Source: 70-18 sp041691815
GTDB lineage: Bacteria > Pseudomonadota > Alphaproteobacteria > Acetobacterales > Acetobacteraceae
DNA length: 27,743 bases
Assembly: GCA_041691815.1 (NCBI GenBank)
Contig: JBEPTZ010000056.1
Location: 1-27,743, forward strand
Direction: 5' to 3'
The position numbers and the translations under genes were made by a program. This document shows positions 14,513 through 22,471 of this stretch, one piece after another. The notes below the pieces were generated by a model. That model saw only the letters and a program-made list of their open reading frames with translations, had not been told where the DNA came from and made no database searches. Each line of letters starts with the position of its first letter. The stretch's first letter is position 1.

Positions 14513-15319
14513 CTACCCGCGCTCCGCCGCCTTCACCGCCCCCCATGCCGCCTCCATCTCCGCCAGCGTCGCCTCCGCCGCACTCATCCCGCGCGCCGCC
14601 AGCGCCGCCTCCACGCCGCTGAACCGCCGGGCGAACTTCAGATTCGCATGCCGCAGGCAGGCCTCCGGGTCCAGCTCCAGCTTGCGCGCCAGATTGGCCA
14701 GCACGAACAGCAGATCGCCCACCTCGTCCTGCAACCGCGCCCGATCCACCCGGGCCAGTTCGGCGCGAACCTCGGCCGCCTCCTCGTCCAGTTTGTCCAG
14801 CACCGCGGCGGCATCCGGCCAGTCGAACCCCACCCGCGCCGCCCGCGCGGTCAGCTTGGCCGCCCGGGTCAGCGCCGGCAGCCCGACGGCTATGCCGTCC
14901 AGCGTGCCGGCCTCGGCCCGCACCGCCCGCTCGGCGGCTTTCTGCGTCTCCCAGGCGCGCGCCTGCATCCCGGCATCGCGCGCCGCCGCTTCGCCGAACA
15001 CATGCGGATGCCGCCGCACCATCTTGTCGGCAATCGCCCGGGCGACCTCGGCGAAGCCGAACCGCCCCTGCTCCTCGGCCATCCGGGCATGGAACACCAC
15101 CTGGAACAGCAGGTCGCCCAGCTCGTCCGGCAACGCGGCAAAATCCCGCCGCGCGATGGCATCCGCCACCTCATAGGCTTCCTCGATGGTGTACGGCGCG
15201 ATGCTGTCGAAATCCTGCGCCACATCCCACGGGCAGCCGCCCGCCGGCGTCCGCAGCGCCGCCATGATGTCCAGCAGGCGGCGCAGTTCAGCTTCGGCAT
15301 CGGCCACGGCAAACCCCAC
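14513..15319 (-). CDS. mazG: Nucleoside triphosphate pyrophosphohydrolase MazG
   Basis: Hydrolyses NTPs and dNTPs to NMP and pyrophosphate, a house-cleaning role that also affects ppGpp levels. It has 268 residues (E. coli 263). There are two tandem MazG domains. The first has CPWD near 29-32 and the EExx...ExxD metal-binding set in YTIEEAYEVADAI and LPDELGDLLFQVVFHARM. The second has LDEEAAEVRAELA and LQDEVGDLLFVLANLAR, so both metal sites look intact. The start is a GTG at 15319; a second GTG at 15307 is possible, and neither has a clear ribosome binding site. It lies downstream of the unknown membrane-tail gene on the same strand with a 53-base gap. Confidence 0.94.
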   Translation of the reverse strand: MGFAVADAEAELRRLLDIMAALRTPAGGCPWDVAQDFDSIAPYTIEEAYEVADAIARRDFAALPDELGDLLFQVVFHARMAEEQGRFGFAEVARAIADKMVRRHPHVFGEAAARDAGMQARAWETQKAAERAVRAEAGTLDGIAVGLPALTRAAKLTARAARVGFDWPDAAAVLDKLDEEAAEVRAELARVDRARLQDEVGDLLFVLANLARKLELDPEACLRHANLKFARRFSGVEAALAARGMSAAEATLAEMEAAWGAVKAAERG

Positions 15320-15372
15320 GATTGGTAAGACCGCGCCTTACGCCACGAGTCGCGATGCCGCAGCCTACCGCA

Positions 15373-15981
15373 TCAGGCGCCGTTGCGCCGCCGCGCCCGC
15401 TCGCGCAGCGCCAGCACCAGCATGTAGGCCATCATCACCAGCGTCGACCAGCCGACATTCACGGTATGGTCGGGTGCCGTGAAGGTCGGCTGGCTCGGCT
15501 GCGCGATCATCGCCCGGGCCTCCTGGATCGAGCTGCTGAAATGGCTGAACTCACTGTTGAGCCGGCTGCCCAACCCCATCAGATCGGCGGTGGTAAGCGT
15601 GCCGGTGCCACGCACCAGGTCCTCAAGATCAAGGATGATGTCCTGCAGCAACTGATACACCTCGCGCTGCCGCGCCACATGGCTGCGCGCCGATTGCAGC
15701 GCCCGGTAGCGGTGCTCCCGCCCCACCCGCCAGGCGATCCGCTCGCGCCAGTCCAGCTCATGCGCGGCGTTCTGCAGCAGCTTCAGAATCTGCGCCAACT
15801 CGGTATCGACGCCGTTCAGCTTCAGCCCCAGCCGCGCCACCCGGGCGGCCTGCGACGGGTCCTGCGAGCCGGCGCCGGCCGCCTTGCCGCTGCCCAGCAC
15901 GTCCAGCGCCACCTGCCGCACCCGGCCACGCAGCACCAGCAGCCGCTGCTCCAGTATGTTGAGGGTCTGCCCCATGCCCAT
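15373..15981 (-). CDS. Hypothetical protein with C-terminal membrane segment
   Basis: I do not recognise the family. The product has 202 residues. Residues 1-150 are mostly helical and rich in Leu, Arg and Gln with heptad-like spacing (LNILEQRLLVLRGRVRQVAL; VYQLLQDIILDLEDLV), suggesting coiled coil or helical bundle. A single hydrophobic segment near the C-terminus (about 176-192, STLVMMAYMLVLAL) ends in RERARRRNGA, so it is probably a tail-anchored or C-terminally anchored protein facing the cytoplasm. An AAGGA ribosome binding site 8 bases before the ATG at 15981 supports the start. It is 96 bases downstream of the DUF2254 gene, on the same strand. Its position suggests a shared transcript with DUF4336-DUF2254, not a proven function. 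Confidence 0.7.
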   Translation of the reverse strand: MGMGQTLNILEQRLLVLRGRVRQVALDVLGSGKAAGAGSQDPSQAARVARLGLKLNGVDTELAQILKLLQNAAHELDWRERIAWRVGREHRYRALQSARSHVARQREVYQLLQDIILDLEDLVRGTGTLTTADLMGLGSRLNSEFSHFSSSIQEARAMIAQPSQPTFTAPDHTVNVGWSTLVMMAYMLVLALRERARRRNGA

Positions 15982-16077
15982 CGCGCGAATCCTTCACCAT
16001 TCGCCCGATGTTTTGCCATATCGCCGCCGCCGATGGCCTCACATCCAGGTGACCGGTGCCTATCCCGCCTGCCGCTG

Positions 16078-17397
16078 TTACCCAGCCTGGCCGTGCAGAA
16101 ACCCGCCCGCCCCCTGCGCCCGCACCGCGGCGAACCGCCGATGCCGGCCGGCCAGGTCGGCGAGGTCCTCCGGCGCCATCGCCGCGCGCTGGGCATCACC
16201 CAGCACCAAATCGGCATGGCGCTGCAGATGCCCGATCCGCCCGGCGTCCGCTTCCACGCTCAGCACGAAGGTCAGCACATCCAGCATGCGGATCAGCACC
16301 GACGGGCTGCCGGCGGCGTTCTGCCGGATCATATGCAACATCGCATCGGTCAGCCCGCCGTAACTGGTCCCCGGCACCACCAGCGCCGGCTGCCCACCGC
16401 GCAGTTCCACGCTGCTGAGCAGGTGCAGCCCGGCCAGCCCGCACAGCGCCGTGCCCAGCCGATCCAGCACGCTGATCGCGGTATGCGGATCGTTGATCCC
16501 CGGCGACAGCGCCCGCACCGCCACCTCCACCAGGTGCCGCACCGCGAATTCCAGATCGGCCGAACTCACCCGCTGCCCGCCGAGTGCCGTGGCCGCCCGG
16601 ATCGCCTCCGCCGCGCCCGACGCCTGCGGCTGCACCAGCGCGATCGGCGCACCCGGAAACACATGATCGCCGGCGCCGACCAGCAGCCGGATCGCCGTGC
16701 CATGCGCCGCCGCCCAGTCCGCCAACCCGGCCGCGTCGAGTTCCTGCAGATAGCCGTGCCTGGGATCGACCACCACCGCCGCACCGTCCCAGAACGACAC
16801 CGGCGGCGGCGGCTGCGGCGGTGCGCTGGAGGTCAGCCGCCGGATCGCCGCCTCCAGATCCTCGCTGACCAGCGCGATCACCGTGTCGACATTGATCCGC
16901 CCGGCCATGTGGCCGACGAAGAACACCAGCATCGCCACGCACAAAAACGCCAGCAGGATCGCCACCGTCAGTGCCGTGGCCGGCACGAAGCTGCCCTCGT
17001 CGGTGGTGCGCACGCTGGAAAGCACGGTCAGCGCATAGGCAAACGTGCCGAGAAAGCTGCCCAGCGTCGCCTGGTTGCCGCGATCGCGGGTGAAGTTGCG
17101 CAGCAGCCGAGGCCCCATCTGCCCGGCCGCCAGCGATAGCGCCGCGATGGTGATCGAGAACACCGTGCCGGCCACCCCGATCGCCGACGACGCCACCATG
17201 CCGAGCAAGGTCCGCGCCCCGGTGGCGCCGCCGGTGTAGAACCATGCGTAGTCGGTCAGCCAATGCGGCGTCACCCCGGCCCGGTCGTAGCGCACCAGCG
17301 CCACCGCCAGCGCCACGCCCACCAGCACCATCGCCGCCGGCAGCAGCCAGAACACATCGGCCAGATCGGCCAGCAGCTTGCGCAGGCGGGCTGTCAC
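16078..17397 (-). CDS. DUF2254 domain-containing membrane protein
   Basis: Integral membrane protein of unknown function, 439 residues. Four membrane helices are visible at about 16-37, 66-92, 111-130 and 138-163. They are followed by a large soluble domain with the DUF2254 pattern (SFWDGAAVVVDPRHGYLQEL; GDHVFPGAPIALV; SPGINDPHTAISVLDRLG). The phrase TVFSITIAALSLAAGQMGPR is also typical. The GTG at 17397 was chosen because it forms a GTGA overlap with the stop of the DUF4336 gene and begins just before the first helix. The frame is open to 17637 but that part is the other gene's antisense-free overlap and is Gly/Ala-rich. The family is widespread, with no established substrate. Confidence 0.87.
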   Translation of the reverse strand: MTARLRKLLADLADVFWLLPAAMVLVGVALAVALVRYDRAGVTPHWLTDYAWFYTGGATGARTLLGMVASSAIGVAGTVFSITIAALSLAAGQMGPRLLRNFTRDRGNQATLGSFLGTFAYALTVLSSVRTTDEGSFVPATALTVAILLAFLCVAMLVFFVGHMAGRINVDTVIALVSEDLEAAIRRLTSSAPPQPPPPVSFWDGAAVVVDPRHGYLQELDAAGLADWAAAHGTAIRLLVGAGDHVFPGAPIALVQPQASGAAEAIRAATALGGQRVSSADLEFAVRHLVEVAVRALSPGINDPHTAISVLDRLGTALCGLAGLHLLSSVELRGGQPALVVPGTSYGGLTDAMLHMIRQNAAGSPSVLIRMLDVLTFVLSVEADAGRIGHLQRHADLVLGDAQRAAMAPEDLADLAGRHRRFAAVRAQGAGGFLHGQAG

Positions 17398-18101
17398 CCG
17401 GTGTCGCCCAGCCAGCGCAGCGAGCGCGCCAGATAGGCCCGCCCGCCGGCCTGCTGCCAGCTTCCATGCGCGATGATCACCCGCTCGCAGTCCCACCCCA
17501 GCATCCGCGCCCGCGCCGCCCGCGCCAGGTCCCGCCGCCAGAACGACAGCCGCCAGTCGATCGGCGCCTTGGGGTCGTCCGCCATGATGCCGCCCCAGCG
17601 GGCAAGGGGGTGCGCCCAGGCCGGCCAATGGGCGCACAGGAAATCATCCTCGAATGCCTCGATCAGATCGGCCAGGATGACGCTGCGCGACGGGCGATGG
17701 AAAAACACCACCTCGTCCATCGCGAACGAGCCGCGGAACCACACCTGCTCGAACACCCCCTGCCAGGAGGCCGGCGGCATATCCTCCAGCGCGCCGGTAA
17801 ACGCCACCTGGCGATGCCGCTTGATACTGGAGCGCGGCCCCCAGATCGCCGCATCCGGATAGGCCGCATGCCATTCGCCGAGAAACAGATGATGCAGCTT
17901 GTTCGGGCTGACCAGATGCGTCACCGGCCCCAGCGCATCCACCGCGGCGCGCAATTCCGCGGTGAGCCGCACCGGCGACCACACCCACAGCCCGCCATCC
18001 GGCAGCACCGCCAGCACCATGCGGGTGGGATAGGCGCAGCCGAAGAACGACACGATCGGGCCTTCGCCAATCCACAGCCCCGCGTCCACCGGCGTCAACA
18101 T
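17394..18101 (-). CDS. DUF4336 domain-containing protein (metallo-beta-lactamase-like fold)
   Basis: A 235-residue protein of the DUF4336 family, thought to share a metallo-beta-lactamase-like fold. The start MLTPVDAGLWIGEGPIVSFF, then YPTRM, is typical. Later blocks are SPNKLHHLFLGEWHAAYPDA and DEVVFFHRPSRSVILADLIE. HHLFLGEWHAAYP has His residues positioned like those in metal-binding loops, but the classical HxHxDH motif is absent, so hydrolase activity is uncertain. I chose the ATG at 18101; an ATG at 18116 is an alternative. Neither has a strong ribosome binding site. It is divergent from the DUF938 methyltransferase (61-base gap) and overlaps the DUF2254 gene by 4 bases, suggesting coupled expression. 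Confidence 0.83.
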   Translation of the reverse strand: MLTPVDAGLWIGEGPIVSFFGCAYPTRMVLAVLPDGGLWVWSPVRLTAELRAAVDALGPVTHLVSPNKLHHLFLGEWHAAYPDAAIWGPRSSIKRHRQVAFTGALEDMPPASWQGVFEQVWFRGSFAMDEVVFFHRPSRSVILADLIEAFEDDFLCAHWPAWAHPLARWGGIMADDPKAPIDWRLSFWRRDLARAARARMLGWDCERVIIAHGSWQQAGGRAYLARSLRWLGDTG

Positions 18102-18161
18102 GCCGCTGTCTAGCATCGGCAGCGCAACAGCAGCAATCTGCGCCGCCGCAAGGAGCACCAG

Positions 18162-18761
18162 ATGACCGACCCCCGCCTGCAATCCGCCGCCGCCCAACGC
18201 AACCGTGACGCGATTCTCGACGTGCTGCGCCGCGTGCTGCCAACCAGCGGCACGGTGCTGGAAATCGCCAGCGGCACCGGCGAGCATGTGGCACATTTCG
18301 CCGCCGCTCTGCCCGGCCTGGTGTTCCAGCCGAGCGACCCGGCGCCCGAACGCCGCGCCAGCATCGACGCCTGGTGCGAGGGGTTGCCCAATGTCCGCCA
18401 GGCGATCGATTTCGATACGATAGCGAGAAATGTCAGCCTCATACCTATCGCGGCGATGTTCTGCGCCAACATGATCCATATCGCCCCGTGGGAAGCCGCC
18501 GAAGGGCTGTTTTTTTGCGCCAATCACCTGCTTTCCGCCGGCCAGAAGCTGGTTTTATACGGCCCATACCGGGTCGCCGGCGCCGATACCTCGCCCGGCA
18601 ACGCCACCTTCGACGCCGATCTGCGCGCCCGCAACGCGCAATGGGGCATCCGTGACCTGGAGAAAATCACTGTTCTTGCGGAACGATCCGGTTTCGCCGC
18701 GCCGGACATCATCGAGATGCCGGCCAACAACCTCAGCCTGGTGTTCACCCGGAAAGCCTGA
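18162..18761 (+). CDS. DUF938 family SAM-dependent methyltransferase-like protein
   Basis: A 199-residue class I methyltransferase-like protein of the DUF938/METTL26 family. The SAM-binding motif I is VLEIASGTGEHVAHFA (about 32-47). The family phrase FCANMIHIAPWEAAEGLFFCA (about 99-120) and the closing PANNLSLVFTRK are also seen. The substrate is not known. The start ATG has AAGGAG 6 bases upstream. It is divergent from the DUF4336 gene and 70 bases upstream of ilvD on the same strand, so co-transcription with ilvD is possible. Confidence 0.9.
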   Translation: MTDPRLQSAAAQRNRDAILDVLRRVLPTSGTVLEIASGTGEHVAHFAAALPGLVFQPSDPAPERRASIDAWCEGLPNVRQAIDFDTIARNVSLIPIAAMFCANMIHIAPWEAAEGLFFCANHLLSAGQKLVLYGPYRVAGADTSPGNATFDADLRARNAQWGIRDLEKITVLAERSGFAAPDIIEMPANNLSLVFTRKA

Positions 18762-18831
18762 CCTGCTTGGCGGTGCATGGACATAACCCCCGGTTCTGGC
18801 TCAGATACGCCAGCACCAGAGGACCTTGCCC

Positions 18832-20685
18832 ATGCCCGCTTACCGTTCCCGCACCAGCACCCACGGCCGCAACATGGCCGGCGCCCGCGGCTTGTGGCGC
18901 GCCACCGGCATGAAGGACGGGGATTTCGGCAAGCCGATCATCGCCATCGCCAACAGCTTCACCCAGTTCGTGCCTGGCCACGTGCACCTGAAGGACATGG
19001 GCCAACTGGTCGCCCGCGAGGTCGAGCAGGCCGGTGGTGTTGCCAAGGAATTCAACACCATAGCGGTCGATGATGGCATCGCCATGGGCCATGATGGCAT
19101 GCTCTACAGCCTGCCGTCGCGCGAGCTGATCGCCGATGCGGTGGAGTACATGGTCAACGCCCACTGCGCCGACGCGCTGGTGTGCATCTCCAACTGCGAC
19201 AAGATCACCCCCGGCATGCTGATGGCGGCGATGCGGCTCAACATCCCCACCGTGTTCGTCTCCGGCGGGCCGATGGAGGCCGGCAAGGTGGTGCTCGGCG
19301 GCATCACCCGCTCGATCGACCTGATCGACGCCATGGTCAGCGCCGCCGACGACGCGGTGAGCGACGCCGACGTGATGGCGATGGAGCGCTCGGCCTGCCC
19401 GACCTGCGGCAGCTGTTCCGGAATGTTTACCGCAAATTCAATGAATTGTCTGGTGGAAGCGATGGGTCTCGGGCTGCCGGGCAACGGCACCGTGCTGGCC
19501 ACCCACGCCGACCGCAAGGCGCTGTTCCTGGAAGCCGGCCGCACCATCGTCGACCTGGCGCGGCAGTATTACGAGCAGGACGATGCCAGCGTGTTGCCGC
19601 GCAGCATTGCCAATTTCCAGGCGTTCGAGAACGCCATGACGCTGGATATCTCGATGGGCGGCTCCACCAACACCGTGCTGCATCTGCTGGCGGCCGCCGA
19701 GGAGGCCGAACTGGACTTCACCATGAAGGACATCGACCGCCTCTCCCGCCACGTTCCGGTGCTGTGCAAGGTGGCGCCGTCGGTGCCCGACGTGCATGTG
19801 GAGGACGTTCACCGAGCCGGCGGAATCCTTGGAATCCTTGGCGAACTTGACCGCGCCGGGCTGATCCACACCAACACCTCGACGGTACACGCCAAGACCC
19901 TGGGCGACGCGCTGGCCCGCTGGGACATCAAGCGCACCAGCAGCGCCAAGGTCAGCGAGTTCTACCGCGCCGCACCGGGCGGGGTGCCGACGCAGACCGC
20001 GTTCAGCCAGTCGTCGCGCTGGGATACGCTGGATGCCGACCGCGAGAAGGGGGTGATCCGCAATCTGGCGCACGCCTATTCCAGGGATGGCGGGCTCGCG
20101 GTGCTGCACGGCAACATCGCGGTGGACGGCAGCATCGTGAAGACCGCCGGCGTCGATGCCTCGATCATGAGCTTCAAGGGCAAGGCAAAAATCTTTGAAA
20201 GCCAGGATGATGCGGTCTCCGGCATCCTCGGCGGCCGGCTGCAGCCGGGGGATGTGGCGATCATCCGCTACGAAGGGCCGAAAGGCGGGCCGGGCATGCA
20301 GGAGATGCTGTACCCGACCAGCTACCTGAAATCCAAAGGCCTCGGCAAAGTCTGCGCGCTGGTCACCGACGGCCGCTTCTCCGGCGGCACCTCCGGTCTG
20401 TGCATCGGCCATGTCTCACCGGAAGCCGCCGAAGGCGGGGCGATCGGGCTGGTGGAAGACGGCGACATCGTCGAGATCGACATCCCCAACCGCCGCCTGC
20501 ACCTGGCAGTGTCCGACGAGGTGATGGCCGCCCGCCGCGCCGCGATGGAGGCCAGAGGGGCGAAGGCCTGGCAGCCGGTCAGCCGCGACCGCAAGGTGTC
20601 GCAGGCGCTGCGAGCCTACGCGGCACTGACGACGAGCGCGGCGCGGGGGGCGGTAAGGGACGTCAATCAACTCAAGAGGAAGTAA
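18832..20685 (+). CDS. ilvD: Dihydroxy-acid dehydratase
   Basis: Fe-S enzyme that dehydrates 2,3-dihydroxy-isovalerate and -methylvalerate to the keto acids of valine and isoleucine. It has 617 residues (E. coli 616) and is of the E. coli-like type. Visible motifs: MPAYRSRTSTHGRNMAGAR at the start, SNCDK (C122, K124), PTCGSCSGMF (C192, C195), and GRFSGGTSGLCIGHVSPEA near the C-terminus. The start at 18832 matches the E. coli start; a TTG two codons earlier is also open. The stop at 20683-20685 is followed immediately by the AT-armed palindromic repeat, which may end the transcript. Confidence 0.98.
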   Translation: MPAYRSRTSTHGRNMAGARGLWRATGMKDGDFGKPIIAIANSFTQFVPGHVHLKDMGQLVAREVEQAGGVAKEFNTIAVDDGIAMGHDGMLYSLPSRELIADAVEYMVNAHCADALVCISNCDKITPGMLMAAMRLNIPTVFVSGGPMEAGKVVLGGITRSIDLIDAMVSAADDAVSDADVMAMERSACPTCGSCSGMFTANSMNCLVEAMGLGLPGNGTVLATHADRKALFLEAGRTIVDLARQYYEQDDASVLPRSIANFQAFENAMTLDISMGGSTNTVLHLLAAAEEAELDFTMKDIDRLSRHVPVLCKVAPSVPDVHVEDVHRAGGILGILGELDRAGLIHTNTSTVHAKTLGDALARWDIKRTSSAKVSEFYRAAPGGVPTQTAFSQSSRWDTLDADREKGVIRNLAHAYSRDGGLAVLHGNIAVDGSIVKTAGVDASIMSFKGKAKIFESQDDAVSGILGGRLQPGDVAIIRYEGPKGGPGMQEMLYPTSYLKSKGLGKVCALVTDGRFSGGTSGLCIGHVSPEAAEGGAIGLVEDGDIVEIDIPNRRLHLAVSDEVMAARRAAMEARGAKAWQPVSRDRKVSQALRAYAALTTSAARGAVRDVNQLKRK

Positions 20686-20687
20686 GG

Positions 20688-20808
20688 CTTTCTTTTTGTG
20701 AACAAAAAGAAACAAAAAAACTTTTCATCCATTGGAGACGCCGGAGTCTCCGCGCCTCCGCTGTTGCAAGGCGGAAAAAGTTTTTTGGTTTTTTTTTCAA
20801 AAAAGAAC
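20688..20808 (+). repeat. AT-armed palindromic repeat, full copy A
   Basis: This element of about 120 bp begins 3 bases after the ilvD stop. A first hairpin has 11-bp arms TTTCTTTTTGT (20689-20699) and ACAAAAAGAAA (20702-20712). AAAAAACTTTT (20715-20725) pairs with AAAAGTTTTTT (20776-20786) and encloses two small GC stems, including GGAGAC/GTCTCC around 20734-20751. It ends in a T-run (20781-20797) and CAAAAAAGAAC. Copy C at 25971-26083 is its reverse complement with scattered differences, and copy B at 22426-22466 is the reverse complement of its first third. Confidence 0.9.
20776..20797 (+). terminator. Probable terminator of ilvD formed by the repeat
   Basis: The 3' arm of the repeat's inner stem leads into TTTTTTGG and nine Ts. 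A stem followed by a U-tract is the form of an intrinsic terminator. It lies between ilvD and the separately promoted tRNA-Pro. Confidence 0.55.
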
Positions 20809-20811
20809 AAC

Positions 20812-20840
20812 TTGCCTGCTTCCTTGCCCCGGCGTACACG
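20812..20840 (+). promoter_or_regulatory. Candidate promoter of tRNA-Pro
   Basis: TTGCCT (20812-20817) is followed after exactly 17 bases by TACACG (20835-20840). The mature tRNA begins 16 bases later. The -35 matches well and the -10 partly, as is common in GC-rich alphaproteobacteria. Confidence 0.4.
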
Positions 20841-20856
20841 GCGGCACGGGATGGAA

Positions 20857-20933
20857 CGGGGCGTGGCGCAGCCTGGTAGCGCGCGTGTTTTGGGTACACG
20901 AGGCCGCCGGTTCGAGTCCGGCCGCCCCGACCA
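20857..20933 (+). tRNA. tRNA-Pro (anticodon TGG)
   Basis: A complete 77-base cloverleaf can be drawn. The acceptor stem CGGGGCG (20857-20863) pairs with CGCCCCG (20923-20929), and the sequence ends in an encoded CCA (20931-20933). The D-arm contains AGCCTGGTAGC. The anticodon loop TTTGGGT is closed by GTGT/ACAC and reads TGG, which decodes proline codons. The T-arm has GGTTCGAGTCC. The NDUFS4-like gene starts 24 bases downstream. Confidence 0.97.
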
Positions 20934-20957
20934 TGATCTGACAGGAGACCGGAGCGA

Positions 20958-21263
20958 ATGAGGGCGCGTATCTTCCGCCAGCCGAAATCGGCGATGCAGT
21001 CCGGCTATGCCAACATGCATGGCTGGGTGCTGGAGTTCGAGCTTGCCCAGCCGCAGCGGGCCGACCCTCTGATGGGCTGGATCGGTGGTGCCGACACCAT
21101 CCGGCAGGTGCGGCTGGTGTTCCCCAGTCAGGTGGAAGCGGTGGCGCATGCCGAGCGCGAGGGGCTGGCGTTCGACCTCGAATTGCCGCGCGAGAAGCGG
21201 TTCGTGCCGAAATCCTACGCCGACAACTTCAAGTTCGGCCGCGCCGAGAACTGGTCTCACTGA
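20958..21263 (+). CDS. NADH dehydrogenase accessory subunit, NDUFS4/ETC complex I 18-kDa-like
   Basis: Homologue of the mitochondrial complex I accessory subunit NDUFS4 (ETC_C1_NDUFA4 family), present in alphaproteobacteria and thought to stabilise the peripheral NADH-oxidising arm. It has 101 residues. The start MRARIFRQPKSAMQSG, the central GWVLEFELAQP and DPLMGWIGGADT, and the C-terminal PKSYADNFKFGRAENWSH are typical. The start has AGGAG-type bases upstream (ACAGGAGACCGGAGCG). The main complex I genes are elsewhere. It is adjacent to tRNA-Pro, whose promoter may also drive it. Confidence 0.94.
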   Translation: MRARIFRQPKSAMQSGYANMHGWVLEFELAQPQRADPLMGWIGGADTIRQVRLVFPSQVEAVAHAEREGLAFDLELPREKRFVPKSYADNFKFGRAENWSH

Positions 21264-21280
21264 CCAGCTGAAAACCGGCG

Positions 21281-22429
21281 ATGCGGATCGCGGTCGCCGG
21301 TTGCGGCCCGGCCGGGTTGGCGGCGGCGTTGCTGCTGCACCGCGACGGCCATGCGGTGACGTTGTTCGAGCGGTTCGACACGCCGCGCCCGCTGGGGTCC
21401 GGACTGATGATCCAGCCGACCGGGCTGGCGGTGCTGCGGGCGATGCGGCTCGACGACGCGATCATCGCCGCCGGCGCGCGGATCGAGCGGCTGTTCGGCC
21501 AGAGCGGCGGGCGGACGGTGTTGGATGTGCGCTATGCCGCTTTGAATCCACGCTATTTCGGTATTGGAATCCACCGCGCGGCGCTGTTCGAGGTACTGCA
21601 TGGCGCGGTGCTGGCGGCTGGTATTGCGATCGAGACCAGCCATACGGTCAGTGGCAGCGCGCTCGAGGCGGAGGGTCGCCGGCTGGATTTTGCCGGGCGG
21701 GAGTCGCGGCATTTCGATCTGGTGGTGGATGCGCTGGGCACGCACTCGCCGCTGGCGCCGGCGACCGGGCGGGTGCTGGCCTATGGGGCGCTGTGGGGCA
21801 CGCTGGACTGGCCGCAGGGCACCGATTTCGATCAAACCGCGTTGGAGCAGCGCTATCGGGCGGCGCGGATGATGGCCGGGGTGCTGCCGTTGGGCGAGGG
21901 CAGGCTGGCGCTGTTCTGGTCGCTGCGCACCGATCGGCTGGCGGCGTGGCGGGCGGCCGGGCTGGCGGCGTGGAAGCGGGAGGTGGCGGCGTTGTGGCCG
22001 ATGACGGCGGTGTTGCTGGCGCAGATCGACGATCCGGCGCAACTGACCTTCGCGCGCTATTCGCATCGCACCCTGGCCAGGCCGGTGGAGCCGGGGCTGG
22101 TGCATATCGGCGACTCCTGGCATTCGGCCAGCCCGCAACTGGGGCAGGGGGCCAACATGGCGTTGCTGGACGCCTATGCGTTGGCGCTGGCGCTGCGCCG
22201 GGGTGATGACCTGCTGCGACTGCGGCGCGGCCATGTGCGGCTGTATCAGGCGATGAGCGTGTTGCTGACGCCGGTCTACCAGTCCGATGGCCGGGTGGTG
22301 CCGGTGTTGCGCGACCGCCTGGCCGGCCCGCTCTCCCGCCTGTGGCCGATGACCCGCGTGTTACCCGCAATGGTAAGCGGCCTGATCGGCTCACCGCTCA
22401 AAAGACTCGGCCTCTCCACCAACGCATGA
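21281..22429 (+). CDS. FAD-dependent monooxygenase, UbiH/PHBH-like
   Basis: A 382-residue group A flavin monooxygenase. The N-terminal dinucleotide fold is VAGCGPAGLAAALLLH with GxGxxG at 7-12 and Glu30 for the ribose. The C-terminal FAD-ribityl motif is HIGDSWHSASPQLGQGANMA (about 282-301). The middle DG-type motif, usually GADGxxS, reads DALGTHS and lacks the Asp-Gly pair, so NAD(P)H handling may differ. The substrate is not known; similar proteins hydroxylate aromatic rings or ubiquinone precursors. It follows the NDUFS4-like gene by 17 bases and may be co-transcribed. The stop TGA (22427-22429) lies at the edge of the half-copy of the AT-armed repeat. Confidence 0.9.
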   Translation: MRIAVAGCGPAGLAAALLLHRDGHAVTLFERFDTPRPLGSGLMIQPTGLAVLRAMRLDDAIIAAGARIERLFGQSGGRTVLDVRYAALNPRYFGIGIHRAALFEVLHGAVLAAGIAIETSHTVSGSALEAEGRRLDFAGRESRHFDLVVDALGTHSPLAPATGRVLAYGALWGTLDWPQGTDFDQTALEQRYRAARMMAGVLPLGEGRLALFWSLRTDRLAAWRAAGLAAWKREVAALWPMTAVLLAQIDDPAQLTFARYSHRTLARPVEPGLVHIGDSWHSASPQLGQGANMALLDAYALALALRRGDDLLRLRRGHVRLYQAMSVLLTPVYQSDGRVVPVLRDRLAGPLSRLWPMTRVLPAMVSGLIGSPLKRLGLSTNA

Positions 22430-22466
22430 AAAGTTTTTTTGCTTCTTTTTGTTCACAAAAAGAAGA
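22426..22466 (-). repeat. AT-armed palindromic repeat, half copy B
   Basis: This 41-bp piece is the reverse complement of the first third of copy A. Its hairpin arms CTTCTTTTTGT (22442-22452) and ACAAAAAGAAG (22455-22465) are perfect. It fills nearly all of the 42 bases between the monooxygenase stop and the EAL gene stop, two convergent genes. The TGA at 22427-22429 is part of both the repeat (ATGAAAAG) and the monooxygenase. The inner GC part and the second arm are missing. Confidence 0.85.
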
Positions 22467-22471
22467 CCTTC

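Noticed and set aside
19822..19839. A 9-bp tandem repeat (GGAATCCTT twice) in ilvD
   Set aside because: It encodes the conserved GGILGILGEL of dihydroxy-acid dehydratase and is explained by the protein.
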